Numbered from the stretch's first letter, positions 1 to 9,527 are shown. The stretch: DNA of 64,000 nt from Streptomyces sp. R41 (GCF_041053055.1 NZ_CP163443.1:5005001-5069000); one strand, 5' to 3'. Notes: generated by a model from the sequence alone, not told the origin. Numbers and translations are program-made.

Positions 1-2
1 CC

Positions 3-1034
3 GTGTGGCCGGGCTCCGGTCACGGTGGCAACGGCGGTGACGGGTACAACGGCGGCGCGTACGCGGGTTACCCCGAGCCGGACGCCGGCTCCACCGCGGT
101 GCTCGCCGCGGCTCCTGTCCAGGCGGAGACCCCCGCTCCCGCCAAGAAGCGCGCGAAGGGCCCGCTGGCCCTGCTGGCCGCCGTGGCGATAGTCGCCGCG
201 GCCATCGGAGGCGGTACGGCGTACGGCATCCAGGAGCTGACCGGCAAGGACACCACGTCGAGCAGCACCAGCACGAACGTGGTGCCGACGGCGAAGAAGG
301 GCACCGTCGCCGGGGTCGCCCAGGCGGTCAGCCCGAGCATCGTGGAGATCAGCGCGACCTCGAACGCCGGTTCGTCCACCGGCTCGGGCGTGATCATCTC
401 GTCGAGCGGCGAGATCATCACCAACAACCACGTCGTCTCGGGCGCCTCCGAGATCAAGGCGCAGCTGAGCAACGGCAAGTCGTACACCGCGAAGGTCGTC
501 GGCACCGACAGCAAGAAGGACCTCGCGCTGATCGAGCTGGAGAACGCGCCCTCCGGCCTGAAGGTCGCCACGCTCGGCAACTCCGACGGCGTCCAGGTCG
601 GCGACGACGTCGTCGCGATCGGCTCCCCCGAGGGCCTGACCGGCACCGTCACCAGCGGCATCGTCTCGGCTCTCGACCGTGACGTGACCGTCTCGACGGA
701 CGAGAGCCAGGGCCAGCAGCAAGACCAGGGCGGCGGCAGCGACCAGTGGCCGTTCTCCTTCGGCGGCCGGCAGTTCAACGGCGACACCGGTTCGTCGACG
801 ACGACGTACAAGGCGATCCAGACCGACGCCTCGCTGAACCCGGGCAACTCCGGCGGCGCGCTGATCGACATGAACGGCAACATCATCGGCATCAACTCCG
901 CGATGTACTCGGCCGCTTCGGACTCGTCCTCGTCCTCGTCGAGCGCCGGCAGCGTCGGCCTCGGCTTCGCCATCCCGATCAACACCGTGAAGTCCGACCT
1001 GGCCACTCTGCGGGCCGGCGGCTCCGACAGCTGA
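3..1034 (+). CDS. HtrA/DegP-like membrane-anchored serine protease, 5' end cut by window
   Basis: Trypsin-fold (S1C) protease, probably anchored in the membrane and acting on misfolded extracellular proteins. Numbering from the GTG at position 3, a Gly-rich cytoplasmic tail is followed by a membrane segment at about 54-78. The catalytic triad is visible: His143 in TNNHVVS, Asp173 in KDLALIE and Ser283 in PGNSGGAL. A Gln/Gly-rich loop lies at 236-248. The protein stops about 60 residues after the catalytic serine, so the C-terminal PDZ domain usual in HtrA proteins is absent. The reading frame is open to the window edge, so the true start is probably upstream. It sits directly before a two-component system, an arrangement known from CssRS-type secretion-stress loci. 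The family assignment is firm; the substrate is unknown. Confidence 0.9.
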   Translation: MWPGSGHGGNGGDGYNGGAYAGYPEPDAGSTAVLAAAPVQAETPAPAKKRAKGPLALLAAVAIVAAAIGGGTAYGIQELTGKDTTSSSTSTNVVPTAKKGTVAGVAQAVSPSIVEISATSNAGSSTGSGVIISSSGEIITNNHVVSGASEIKAQLSNGKSYTAKVVGTDSKKDLALIELENAPSGLKVATLGNSDGVQVGDDVVAIGSPEGLTGTVTSGIVSALDRDVTVSTDESQGQQQDQGGGSDQWPFSFGGRQFNGDTGSSTTTYKAIQTDASLNPGNSGGALIDMNGNIIGINSAMYSAASDSSSSSSSAGSVGLGFAIPINTVKSDLATLRAGGSDS

Positions 1035-1049
1035 CACCTGGAGGTTCAC

Positions 1050-1262
1050 ATGATCACGCGTGTCTCCCACATCATCGCCGACAGCGACCCGGCCGGTTTC
1101 GTCCTGGCCCTGGAAGTGGCGCACGAACTGCACGCCCCGGCGGAGCGGACCCCGGAGGTGGCCGTCCCGCAGCTGATGGGACTGCGTATGTCCGCCGCGC
1201 GCCCGCACCGCCGCAAGATCCCGCTGCGCCGGCTGAGCGCACTGAGCTCGCTGCCGAGCTGA
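1050..1262 (+). CDS. small conserved hypothetical protein (70 aa)
   Basis: A 70-residue basic protein beginning [18 protein letters not shown]. It starts 15 bases after the protease stop with a clear GGAGG-type ribosome site (ctggaggttcac). Third codon positions are strongly G/C, which supports coding. There is no signal peptide, membrane segment or recognisable domain; the C-terminus is rich in Arg and Leu. The tight spacing suggests co-transcription with the upstream protease. Its function is unknown. Confidence 0.65.
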   Translation: MITRVSHIIADSDPAGFVLALEVAHELHAPAERTPEVAVPQLMGLRMSAARPHRRKIPLRRLSALSSLPS

Positions 1263-1310
1263 GCCGGCCCTTCCCCGGCTGAGCCGGTCACCCCCGGCTG
1301 AGCCTTTCCG

Positions 1311-1339
1311 CCCCCGCCCTCAAACGTGCGAGGCTGAAA
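1311..1339 (-). repeat. partial copy of dispersed intergenic repeat
   Basis: On the minus strand the core reads TTTCAGCCTCGCACGTTTG followed by AGGGCGGGGG. This matches the core of copies at 24708-24797 and 43395-43460 (TTTCAGCCC..CGGCGTTTGAGG). It lies in the 121-base gap before the response regulator. The adjacent 1262-1310 stretch also repeats CGGCTGAGCC about three times. Confidence 0.5.
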
Positions 1340-1383
1340 GGCGTCACCGTCACCGTCCCACCGCACCCGAGGAACTCCAGCCC

Positions 1384-2115
1384 ATGAGCCCCGCCGAAGG
1401 CGACCGTGAACCCCAGCGCATCCTGATCGTCGACGACGAGCCGGCCGTGCGCGAAGCACTCCAGCGCAGCCTCGCCTTCGAGGGGTACGACACCCAGGTC
1501 GCGGTCGACGGCGCGGACGCGCTGGAGAAGGCCACCGCCTACCAGCCCGACCTGGTCGTCCTGGACATCCAGATGCCCCGCATGGACGGCCTGACGGCGG
1601 CCCGCCGGATGCGCGGCGCGGGCACGACCACGCCGATCCTGATGCTCACGGCCCGCGACACCGTGGGCGACCGCGTCACCGGCCTGGACGCCGGCGCCGA
1701 CGACTACCTCGTCAAGCCCTTCGAGCTCGACGAACTCTTCGCCCGGGTCCGGGCCCTGCTGCGGCGCAGTTCCTACGCCGCAGCGGCGGTCGGCACGCAG
1801 GAGGACGACGCGCTCATCTTCGGCGACCTCCGCATGGACCTGGCGACCCGCGAGGTCACCCGGGCCGGACGCCCGGTGGAGCTGACCCGCACGGAATTCA
1901 CCCTCCTGGAGATGTTCCTGGCCCACCCGCGCCAGGTCCTCACCCGCGAGCAGATCCTCAAGGCGGTCTGGGGCTTCGACTTCGAGCCCTCCTCCAACTC
2001 CCTCGACGTGTACGTCATGTACCTGCGCCGCAAGACCGAGGCGGGCGGCGAGCCGCGCCTCGTCCACACCGTGCGGGGCGTGGGGTACGTGCTGCGCTCG
2101 GGCGGCGCGGAGTGA
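1384..2115 (+). CDS. OmpR-family response regulator
   Basis: A 243-residue response regulator. The receiver domain (about 12-122) has the acidic pair in IVDDE, the phospho-acceptor Asp61 in VVLDIQMP and Lys111 in LVKPFE. A winged-helix output domain (about 145-240) carries the TRTEFTLLE and [10 protein letters not shown] signatures. The stop overlaps the start of the histidine kinase gene (GTGA), so the two form a translationally coupled pair. Given the HtrA-like protease just upstream, control of an envelope or secretion-stress response is a reasonable inference. The protein is very similar in its output domain to the orphan regulator at 7709. Confidence 0.93.
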   Translation: MSPAEGDREPQRILIVDDEPAVREALQRSLAFEGYDTQVAVDGADALEKATAYQPDLVVLDIQMPRMDGLTAARRMRGAGTTTPILMLTARDTVGDRVTGLDAGADDYLVKPFELDELFARVRALLRRSSYAAAAVGTQEDDALIFGDLRMDLATREVTRAGRPVELTRTEFTLLEMFLAHPRQVLTREQILKAVWGFDFEPSSNSLDVYVMYLRRKTEAGGEPRLVHTVRGVGYVLRSGGAE

Positions 2116-3569
2116 TCCGCAGGTTCAGGTCGCTTCCGCTGCGGTCACGGTTGGCGTTGCTCGTCGCTGCTGCGGTGGCGTTCGGAGTGGCGGCTGTTTC
2201 GGTGACGTGCTGGTTCATCGTGCAGGGGAAGTTGTACGACGAGGTCGACAACAATCTCCAGGCGCAGAAGGGACCCGTGCAGTACGGATCGGTCCAGCGC
2301 GCCACCAAGAACTGTGGCCAGGATCCGAAGAGCAGCAGCGACAACCCCCGCGGACGGTCCGACTACTACTTCCAGGTGGTCCAGGCAAACGGCACCGTCT
2401 GCGCCTTCGACGGCTCTGCGGGCACGGTGAAGGTCGCCGACAGCGACGAGGACGTGGCCAAGGACCCGAAATTGGGCGAGGACACGTTCCGGACCGGAAC
2501 CGACAGCGACGGCAACGCCGTACGGGTGCTGACCGTGCCGCTCGTCGTCACCAGCGAGGTTCCGGGCGGCCCGCCATCTCTGGTCCAGGACGCCGCCCTC
2601 CTCGTAGCCATCCCCCTGAAGAGCACCCAGTCCACCCTCAACGACTTGGCCCTCCTCCTGCTCCTCGTCTCCGGCATCGGAGTCGTCGGCGCCGGAGCGG
2701 CCGGCCTGGCGGTCGCCCGCGCGGGTCTCCGCCCCGTCGACAAGCTCACCGAGGCGGTGGAGCATGTAGCCCGCACCGAGGACCTCTCCGTCCGCATCCC
2801 GGTCGAAGAGGACAGCGAGGACGAGATCGCCCGTCTCTCCCGCTCCTTCAACGCGATGACCTCCGCGCTCGCGAGCTCCCGCGACCTGCAACAGCAGCTC
2901 ATCGCGGACGCGGGCCACGAACTCCGCACCCCCCTCACCTCCCTCCGTACGAACATCGAACTCCTCACCCGCAGTGAGGAAATGGGCCGCCCGATCCCCC
3001 CGGCGGACCGCAAGGCGCTGCTCGCCTCGGTCACCGCCCAGATGACCGAACTGGCCGCGCTGATCGGCGACTTGCAGACACTGTCCCGCTCGGACGCGGG
3101 GACGCCGGCCGACCGCGTGCAGGTGGTCGCGTTGCAGGACACCGTCGAGGCCGCCCTGCGCCGCGCGCGGCTGCGCGGGCCGGAGCTGACGATCACGGCG
3201 GACGTGCAGCCCTGGTTCGTACGGGCGGAGCCGTCGGCCCTGGAGCGGGCGATCGTGAACATCCTCGACAACGCGGTGAAGTTCAGCCCCGACGGCGGCA
3301 CGATCGACGTCGTGCTCAAGGACGGCGAACTCACCGTCCGCGACCACGGCCCCGGCATCCCCTCCGACGAGCTCCCGCACGTCTTCGACCGCTTCTGGCG
3401 CTCCCCGAGCGCCCGCGCCCTGCCCGGCTCCGGCCTCGGCCTGTCGATCGTGGCGCGCACCGTGCAGCAGTCGGGCGGCGAAGTGTCCCTGACCCCCGCC
3501 GCGGGCGGCGGCACGGTGGCGACGATCCGCCTGCCGGGCGCGCCGACCCCACCGCCCGAGGCGCCGTAG
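2112..3569 (+). CDS. sensor histidine kinase
   Basis: A 485-residue membrane kinase that partners the preceding regulator (4-base GTGA overlap). Two membrane segments at about 12-35 and 178-202 flank an extracytoplasmic sensor loop. A HAMP linker follows, then HisKA with phospho-accepting His269 in [10 protein letters not shown]. The HATPase_c domain shows the N box ([10 protein letters not shown]), G1 (RDHGPGIP) and G2 (GSGLGLSI). The order is complete and nothing appears broken. Extracellular folding stress is the likely signal by analogy with HtrA-linked CssS kinases; this is inference. Confidence 0.93.
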   Translation: MIRRFRSLPLRSRLALLVAAAVAFGVAAVSVTCWFIVQGKLYDEVDNNLQAQKGPVQYGSVQRATKNCGQDPKSSSDNPRGRSDYYFQVVQANGTVCAFDGSAGTVKVADSDEDVAKDPKLGEDTFRTGTDSDGNAVRVLTVPLVVTSEVPGGPPSLVQDAALLVAIPLKSTQSTLNDLALLLLLVSGIGVVGAGAAGLAVARAGLRPVDKLTEAVEHVARTEDLSVRIPVEEDSEDEIARLSRSFNAMTSALASSRDLQQQLIADAGHELRTPLTSLRTNIELLTRSEEMGRPIPPADRKALLASVTAQMTELAALIGDLQTLSRSDAGTPADRVQVVALQDTVEAALRRARLRGPELTITADVQPWFVRAEPSALERAIVNILDNAVKFSPDGGTIDVVLKDGELTVRDHGPGIPSDELPHVFDRFWRSPSARALPGSGLGLSIVARTVQQSGGEVSLTPAAGGGTVATIRLPGAPTPPPEAP

Positions 3570-3595
3570 CGGGCCCTCCCCGGCCCCGGTCGGCG

Positions 3596-4699
3596 TCAGC
3601 CCGCCTGGGACCGTGACGGCGTCTGCTTCATACCGTCGACCACGGCCCGCTTCAGGATGGCGCTGGTGAAGGTCACCGTGCCGGGCTTGATCAGGGCGTC
3701 GGTTCCGGTGTTCTGCTTCACCTGGACCGAACGCTCGCCGAGGAAGACGTGGGTCCGCTTGTCGAAGATCCACTCCTCGCGCTCACCGCTGGTCTCGTCG
3801 AGACGGGCCACCGCGACCCCGTGCCGGCCCACCGCGTCCACCGCGTCCTCGACGACGACAACGCCGGGGATCTTCGCGGCGGCCTTGAACAGCGTCGAGT
3901 ACAGCTCGGCCGGCGGGTAGCTCTGGCCGAGCAGGTCTCCGATGGTCGTGAACGCCTCCTGGTCGGGGGAGTTGCCCTGGCCCTTCGTCTCCTTGTAGAT
4001 CTTGGCCAGCAGCGCGTCGGGATCGGTGGTCAGCTTGGCCAGGTAGTCGTAGGACGGACCGTTCAGGTTCGCCTTCGGGGTGTTGCCCTGCTCGTCCGGC
4101 AGGCTCAGGGTCTCGCCCTCGGGGCTGTCGTTGACGGCCGGGTCGATCAGCCAGCCCTTGGTGCCGTCCGGGGACTTCCACATCTGGCGGCGATGCAGCG
4201 CATGGCTGGCCGGGCTGGTCCTGCCGTCGACTGTCCTCAGGAAAGTGTCGGCCGTCTTGGACTCGATGTAGATGTACTGACCGGGCTTGACAGCCGGGTG
4301 GGACCCGTCGGCCGCCGCCAGCGAGATCTGGTCGAGGAGCTGCGGTACACCCTTGGTGGTCGCGACACCTACCTGGGTGGTCAGGGCGGGTCCGGTGGCG
4401 AGACCGCCGTCCCTGACTCCGCCACCACCGGACATCGCGCTCCCGGCGACAACCGCCCCCGCCACGGCCGCCGCCATGGCGGGCAGCACGATCGCCGGAC
4501 GCGGCAGCCTGAGCCGTCGTGCCTTCGCGGGGGCGGCCGTCGTGGTGCGCTCATCCTGCTGCAGCTCGTGAATCTGGGCCATCATGCGCTCCTTGTGGAA
4601 CTGGTGACGGCCCGTCGGCAGGTCACGCGTCGTCCGGTCGAAGAGCTGTGCGCCTTCTTCCCACTCGGCAGGGCTCTGCCGGGACGTGTTCGCGTTCAT
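3596..4699 (-). CDS. CU044_5270-type membrane protein, sigma-factor partner
   Basis: A 367-residue protein beginning MNANTSRQSPAEWEE. The soluble N-terminal part (including DLPTGRHQFHKERMM) precedes one membrane segment near residues 60-85, and a long extracytoplasmic domain follows. I recognise this layout as the actinobacterial CU044_5270 family, which commonly follows an ECF sigma gene. Its start overlaps the sigma factor stop by ATGA, so the two are coupled. It may act as an anti-sigma or sensor partner, but that is inference. The long open frame upstream of this start belongs to the antisense of the sigma gene and was discarded. It converges on the histidine kinase with only 26 bases between stops. 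Confidence 0.8.
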   Translation of the reverse strand: MNANTSRQSPAEWEEGAQLFDRTTRDLPTGRHQFHKERMMAQIHELQQDERTTTAAPAKARRLRLPRPAIVLPAMAAAVAGAVVAGSAMSGGGGVRDGGLATGPALTTQVGVATTKGVPQLLDQISLAAADGSHPAVKPGQYIYIESKTADTFLRTVDGRTSPASHALHRRQMWKSPDGTKGWLIDPAVNDSPEGETLSLPDEQGNTPKANLNGPSYDYLAKLTTDPDALLAKIYKETKGQGNSPDQEAFTTIGDLLGQSYPPAELYSTLFKAAAKIPGVVVVEDAVDAVGRHGVAVARLDETSGEREEWIFDKRTHVFLGERSVQVKQNTGTDALIKPGTVTFTSAILKRAVVDGMKQTPSRSQAG

Positions 4700-5370
4700 C
4701 GGTTTCCTTCCTGTGCGGGCCGGATCGCGTGTGCGTGATCGCCTCTTATCTGTCGGCCGGGGTGGCCGCCTTCCCGATTTCCGCGAACTTTTCTGAGCGC
4801 CACCTCCCCTGTGGGTCGCGCCAGTTCGGCTTCCGCGAGCGCCCGCAGCTTCTTGCGGGCGCGGGAGAGCCGGGAGGCGACCGTGCCCACCGGAATCCCG
4901 AGCGCCTCCGCCGCAGCCTCGTAGTCCAGGCCCTCCCCCAGGCAGAGCGCGATGACCTCGCGCTCCGGTCTGCGCAGCGCGGCGAGCGCGGTGAGCGCCG
5001 TCGCGAGGCGCCGCCGGTCGTCGACCCGGTCGGCCACCTCCTCGGCATGGTCGGGCACCGACAGCTCGGCCGCCGCGGCGACGCCGGCCGCCGCCCGGTA
5101 CCGCCGGTTGCTCCGGTACTGGTTGCGCGCGGTGTTGGTGGCGATGCCCAGCAGCCAGGGCCGCAGCGAGCCGCCCTCCGGGTCGACCTTGTCGCGCAGC
5201 CGCCACGCCTCCATGAACGTCGTGGCCATCACGTCCTCGGCCGTCGACCAGTCAGCGGTCAGCCGGAAGGCATGGTTGTAGACCGCGCGGGCGTAGCTGT
5301 CGTAGAGCTCCGCGAACGCGCTCGATTCCCCGGCCCGTACCCGGGTTCGCATATGAGTGCTCACCTTCAT
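4696..5370 (-). CDS. ECF-type RNA polymerase sigma factor
   Basis: A sigma-70 family regulator of about 224 residues. Region 2 is visible around FAELYDSYARAVYNHAF and TAEDVMATTFMEAW. Region 4, a helix-turn-helix, is visible in YEAAAEALGIPVGTVASRL. I chose the ATG at 5370 (MKVSTHMRTRV) over the upstream ATG at 5454 because homology to sigma region 2 begins directly after it. The upstream extension would run into the promoter region of the divergent pectinase gene. The C-terminal tail after region 4 is basic. Its stop overlaps the partner gene (ATGA). Confidence 0.9.
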   Translation of the reverse strand: MKVSTHMRTRVRAGESSAFAELYDSYARAVYNHAFRLTADWSTAEDVMATTFMEAWRLRDKVDPEGGSLRPWLLGIATNTARNQYRSNRRYRAAAGVAAAAELSVPDHAEEVADRVDDRRRLATALTALAALRRPEREVIALCLGEGLDYEAAAEALGIPVGTVASRLSRARKKLRALAEAELARPTGEVALRKVRGNREGGHPGRQIRGDHAHAIRPAQEGNR

Positions 5371-5518
5371 GAGCTGTCCGGCACCCCACACGGCCTTCCC
5401 GTGACCTGTGTCACACGTCATCCCCGCCGCGTCCACACGCCCCATGGCAACCAATCAGCCACCGGCGGCGACCACGCAGCGACCCTCCCCTCCACAGACC
5501 TTGAACGGACCCGCCAAG

Positions 5519-7573
5519 ATGAGTGACATCCGCAAGGCGCGCCACCGCAGACGGAAGACCGCACTGTACGTCGGCGTCCCCCTGGCCCTGACCGCCGCCG
5601 GAGCCATGGCGTACGGCGCCGTCTTCGGCATCTTCGGCGAGGACGCACAGCCCAAGGCGTCGGCGGCGACCTCCGCCCCCACGTGGGCCACCGCCACCGC
5701 CGACGGGTTCGCGTCGGTCGACGCGCTGGGCCAGAACGGCACCTACGGCGGCCGGGACGGCAAGACCGTCACCGTGAAGACGCTCGCCGACCTGGAGAAG
5801 TATGCGACGGCGTCCGACCCGTACGTCATCGTCGTGGCCGCCACCATCGACATGGACCCGGTGGGCAAGGAGATCAAGGTCGCCGACAACAAGACGATCA
5901 TCGGCTCCGGAACATCCGGGCAGATCGTCGGCGGCGGCTTCTTCCTCGGCCAGGGCGTGCACAACGTCATCATCCGCAACCTGACGATCCGGGACGCCTA
6001 CCAGGGCGTCTGGAACGACAAGGAGCACGACTACGACGGCATCCAGATGGACGGCGCGCACCACGTCTGGATCGACCACAACGACATCCGGCACATGGCC
6101 GACGGGCTCATCGACAGCCGCAAGGACACCACGTACCTGACGGTGTCGTACAACAAGCTGAGCAACGAGAACAAGGCGCTCGGCATCGGCTGGACCGACA
6201 ACACCACCGCCGACATCACGATCCACCACAACTGGATACGCGAGACCGAGCAGCGCAACCCGTCCACCGACAACGTCGCCCACGCGCACCTCTACAACAA
6301 CTACCTTCAGGACGAGCCGGGCACCGCCATCACGTCCTCGTACGGCAACTACGCGCGCGGCAACACCAGGATGGTCCTGCAGAACAGCTACTTCTCGGGC
6401 ATGAACAACCCCGTCATCCGCGACAGCACGGCCACCCTCGTCCAGAGCGGCAACGTCTTCTCCGGCACCAGCGGCCGCAACGAGAGCGGCGGCGGTACGG
6501 CGTTCGACCCGAAGACGTACTACGGCTACACGCTCGACAAGGCGGCCGACCTGCCCGCGCTGCTCAAGATCGCCGCCGGGCCGCAGAGTTCACTCGGTAC
6601 GGCCACCACCACCGCGGCCACCACCCTCACCGTGGCCAAGGACGGCACCGGCCAGTACAAGACCGTCCAGGCCGCCGTCGACGCCGTACCGGCGAACAAC
6701 ACCGCGCGCGTCGTGATCTCCGTCAAGCCGGGCACGTACCGCGAGACGGTCAAGGTCCCCTCGAACAAGCCGCACGTCACCCTCCAGGGCACGGGCAGCA
6801 GCCGTAAGGACACGGTGATCGTCTACGACAACGCGGCGGGGACGACCAAGCCCGACGGCTCGGGCACCTACGGCACGCCGGGCAGCGCCACCCTCTCCGT
6901 CCAGTCCGACGACTCCCAGGTCCGCAACCTCACCGTCAGCAACGACTTCGACGAGGCCAAGCACCAGGACATCGCCAACCAGGCGGTGGCGCTGTTGACC
7001 TCCGCCGACAAGATCGTCCTCGACGGGGTCATCGTCAACGGCGACCAGGACACCCTGGAGCTGGAGACCGCCGCCAAGGACAAGCTCGGCCGCGTCTACA
7101 TCGCGAACTCCTACATCACGGGCAACGTCGACTTCGTCTTCGGCCGGGCGACGGTCGTGGTCGACAAGTCGGTCATCACGCTGAAGAAGCGCTGGAACGG
7201 CACCTCGGCCGGGTACGTCACCGCACCCAGCACGCCCGCGAACCGCAAGGGCATCCTCATCAACCGGTCGGCGATCAGCGGAGACGTGACGGCGGCCTCC
7301 TTCTACCTCGGCCGCAACTGGCACCCCAGCGGTGACACGACCGTCGACCCGCAGAGCACCGTCCGCAACACCACCCTGAGCGCCGCGATCAAGTCCACGC
7401 CGTGGTCGGACATGGGCGGCTTCTCCTGGAAGGACGACCGGTTCGCCGAGTACAGGAACACCGGCGCGGGCGCTGGCGGCGCGAGCGGCGACCGCCCGCA
7501 GCTCACCGACGCCCAGGCCGCGGACCAGGAGGTCGCGGACTGGCTGGGCAACTGGACGCCCACCGCCTCCTGA
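5519..7573 (+). CDS. pectate lyase (PL1) - pectin methylesterase (CE8) fusion, secreted
   Basis: A 684-residue bifunctional pectin-degrading enzyme. The N-terminus is basic followed by a hydrophobic signal segment (ALYVGVPLALTAAGAMAYG). A parallel beta-helix pectate lyase domain (roughly 55-350) shows VWIDHNDIRHMADG and a helix strand ending QRNPS. The pectinesterase domain (roughly 400-684) shows the CE8 motifs GDQDTLE, ITGNVDFVFG, LGRNW and DMGGFSWKDDRFAEYRNTG. The esterase would demethylate pectin and the lyase would then cut polygalacturonate by beta-elimination. The start is uncertain: an in-frame ATG at 5444 is possible. I prefer 5519 because it puts a normal signal peptide at the N-terminus. 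It is divergent from the ECF operon. Confidence 0.9.
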   Translation: MSDIRKARHRRRKTALYVGVPLALTAAGAMAYGAVFGIFGEDAQPKASAATSAPTWATATADGFASVDALGQNGTYGGRDGKTVTVKTLADLEKYATASDPYVIVVAATIDMDPVGKEIKVADNKTIIGSGTSGQIVGGGFFLGQGVHNVIIRNLTIRDAYQGVWNDKEHDYDGIQMDGAHHVWIDHNDIRHMADGLIDSRKDTTYLTVSYNKLSNENKALGIGWTDNTTADITIHHNWIRETEQRNPSTDNVAHAHLYNNYLQDEPGTAITSSYGNYARGNTRMVLQNSYFSGMNNPVIRDSTATLVQSGNVFSGTSGRNESGGGTAFDPKTYYGYTLDKAADLPALLKIAAGPQSSLGTATTTAATTLTVAKDGTGQYKTVQAAVDAVPANNTARVVISVKPGTYRETVKVPSNKPHVTLQGTGSSRKDTVIVYDNAAGTTKPDGSGTYGTPGSATLSVQSDDSQVRNLTVSNDFDEAKHQDIANQAVALLTSADKIVLDGVIVNGDQDTLELETAAKDKLGRVYIANSYITGNVDFVFGRATVVVDKSVITLKKRWNGTSAGYVTAPSTPANRKGILINRSAISGDVTAASFYLGRNWHPSGDTTVDPQSTVRNTTLSAAIKSTPWSDMGGFSWKDDRFAEYRNTGAGAGGASGDRPQLTDAQAADQEVADWLGNWTPTAS

Positions 7574-7575
7574 CG

Positions 7576-7660
7576 CCCCGGGAGGCTGGGGGGCCTCCCG
7601 GGGAAGCCGGGGTTCTCCCCGGCCGGGGAGGCTGGGCGCCGGACACCGCCCAGCCTCCCC
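7576..7660 (+). terminator. two tandem hairpins after the pectinase gene
   Basis: Hairpin one pairs 7576-7586 with 7593-7603 (11 bp). Hairpin two pairs 7625-7638 with 7647-7660 (14 bp, perfect). Both contain the motif GGGAGGCTGGG, suggesting that one arose by copying the other. There is no T-tract, as is usual for Streptomyces terminators. Confidence 0.65.
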
Positions 7661-7708
7661 ACACCCCGCTCCGAGCCCCGCCACAGCCCCCCGTTACACG
7701 TTGGAGCG

Positions 7709-8419
7709 ATGGCGCGGAAGATCCTGCTGGCCGACGACGACGTGGCCGTACGTGAGGGGCTCGGCCGGCTGCTCAGGTTCGAGGGGTACGAGACCGTCCT
7801 CGCCGGAGATGGGCGCGAGGCCCTCGACCTGGTGGCCGGGGCCGACGGGCGCCCCGACCTGGTGCTGATGGACGTCACCATGCCCGGACTCGACGGGCTG
7901 GCCGCCACCCGGCGGATACGGGCGTCCGGGTTCACCGTCCCCATCCTGATGATCACCGGCCGGGACGCCGTCGGCGACCGTATCGTCGCGCTCGACAACG
8001 GCGCCGACGACTACCTGATGAAACCGTTCGCGAGCGAGGAACTCCTCGCGCGGGTCAGGGCGCTGCTGCGCCGCAGCCCGCAGCAAAGGCCCACGGAGCC
8101 GGGTCCGGCCCCCGACGCCCTGCTCTCCTTCGAGGACGTCGCCATGGACCCGCGCACCCGCACGGTCACCCGCGCCGGCCATTCCCTCGACCTCACCAGG
8201 ACCGAGTACGCCCTGCTGGAGTACCTGCTGCGGCACCCGGCCAGGGTCCTCGGCCGGCCCCGGATCCTCAAGGAGGTCTGGGGCTTCGACTTCGAGCCGG
8301 CGTCCAACACGCTGGACGTGTACGTGATGTATCTGCGCCGGAAGCTGGAGAGCCACGGCGGACCGCGGCTCATCCACACCACCGTGCGGGGGCTCGGTTA
8401 CACGCTGCGGGCGAAATAG
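7709..8419 (+). CDS. orphan OmpR-family response regulator
   Basis: A 236-residue response regulator with acidic residues in LLADDD, phospho-acceptor Asp55 in VLMDVTMP and Lys105 in LMKPFA, then a winged-helix DNA-binding domain. The segment [20 protein letters not shown] is nearly identical to that of the regulator at 1384, so the two are close paralogues. A ttggagcg ribosome site precedes the ATG. No histidine kinase is adjacent: the next gene is convergent and 4 bases away. Its kinase could be encoded elsewhere or could be the one at 2112 (cross-talk). Confidence 0.92.
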   Translation: MARKILLADDDVAVREGLGRLLRFEGYETVLAGDGREALDLVAGADGRPDLVLMDVTMPGLDGLAATRRIRASGFTVPILMITGRDAVGDRIVALDNGADDYLMKPFASEELLARVRALLRRSPQQRPTEPGPAPDALLSFEDVAMDPRTRTVTRAGHSLDLTRTEYALLEYLLRHPARVLGRPRILKEVWGFDFEPASNTLDVYVMYLRRKLESHGGPRLIHTTVRGLGYTLRAK

Positions 8420-8423
8420 CCGG

Positions 8424-9527
8424 TCAGGAGTCCAGCAGGGTCCCCGGCAGGTCGAACCGCTTGGCCTTGCCCGTCGTGAGGTCCACGCGGGTCACCGTGT
8501 TCTCGGCGTAGACGAGCCAGCCGGCCGAGGTGTGGGTGAGGTCCAAGGAGCCGGTGAGGCCCTTGACGCGGGCGCGGTGCAGTTCCTTGCCGGTGGTGGC
8601 GTCGACCTCCACCAGTTCGGTGTCGCCGCCCGCGGCCACCGCGACCACGATCGACGAGCCCGTCGCCGCCACGGCATCGGCCCGCCCGCCGTCCACCGAG
8701 ACCGCGGTCGCGTCGGCATCGCGCCTGAGGGCGACCTTGACGGCACCCGACTTGCCCGGGGCTCCCGAGGCCGGCGACCCGACGACGACCGGGTGTCCGG
8801 ACGGACACGCGAGGTCCTGGACGTCCAGACCGCTCGGGACGCGTACGGAAGTGATCCTGCCGTCGGTCAGCCGCGCCGCGGAGATCTTCGTGCCAGTGCC
8901 CGAACCACTGCCCAGGCAGACCGTGTCCGAGGCCGCGTCGGAAGCCGCGAGGGTGACAGTGCCGGGGACCTTCAGCTCACGCTCGGTGGTCCAGTCGGCC
9001 GGGTCGCGGACCAGCACACTGGAGTCGGCCGTGCCGCTCGCCGCCTTGGTGTCGGGCAGCCCCGCGACCTCGGCGACCAGCGTCTTGCCGGGCAGGATCC
9101 TGCGCAGCCGCTCGTCGCCCGTCATGCCGTCGAGGGTGTGGTCCTTGCGGTCGATCTCGTAGCGCCGGTCCGGCTTGCCACCCTTACGGGGAACCGTCAA
9201 CAGCCAACGCCCGTCGGCGAGTCGGACAATGTGCGGGCTGATCGAATCGTCGTCGTCCGCCTGCTGGGGCACGACAGCCAGGCTCTGCGCCCTGGACTTG
9301 TCCGGGTTGATCCCGACCACCGTCACCAAGCCGTTGACCTTGGCGAGCGCGAAGGTCGAGGAGCCCTTCCAGTCCGTGCCCAGGTCCACCCCGCCCGGCC
9401 CGGAACAGGCCGTGGTCAGGGCGGCCGTCGTGCCGAGCGCGACCGACAGGAGGACCGCTCGCGCCGGACCGGTCAGCCGTCCAGGGCGCTCAGGTGTCGT
9501 GGGGGGGTACGGCATGGGGTGGCTCAC
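8424..9527 (-). CDS. lipoprotein with beta-propeller-like repeats, last gene of ABC operon
   Basis: A 367-residue lipoprotein. The signal peptide ends in a lipobox-like LTTACSG near residue 41. The remainder contains repeated short strands with periodic Thr/Val/Gly-rich segments, consistent with a PQQ- or WD-like propeller; this is a structural guess. The GTG start overlaps the permease stop (GTGA); an ATG four codons in (MPYPPTTPE) is an alternative. As the last of four overlapping genes it probably works with the ABC system, perhaps as an extracytoplasmic partner. Confidence 0.75.
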   Translation of the reverse strand: MSHPMPYPPTTPERPGRLTGPARAVLLSVALGTTAALTTACSGPGGVDLGTDWKGSSTFALAKVNGLVTVVGINPDKSRAQSLAVVPQQADDDDSISPHIVRLADGRWLLTVPRKGGKPDRRYEIDRKDHTLDGMTGDERLRRILPGKTLVAEVAGLPDTKAASGTADSSVLVRDPADWTTERELKVPGTVTLAASDAASDTVCLGSGSGTGTKISAARLTDGRITSVRVPSGLDVQDLACPSGHPVVVGSPASGAPGKSGAVKVALRRDADATAVSVDGGRADAVAATGSSIVVAVAAGGDTELVEVDATTGKELHRARVKGLTGSLDLTHTSAGWLVYAENTVTRVDLTTGKAKRFDLPGTLLDS

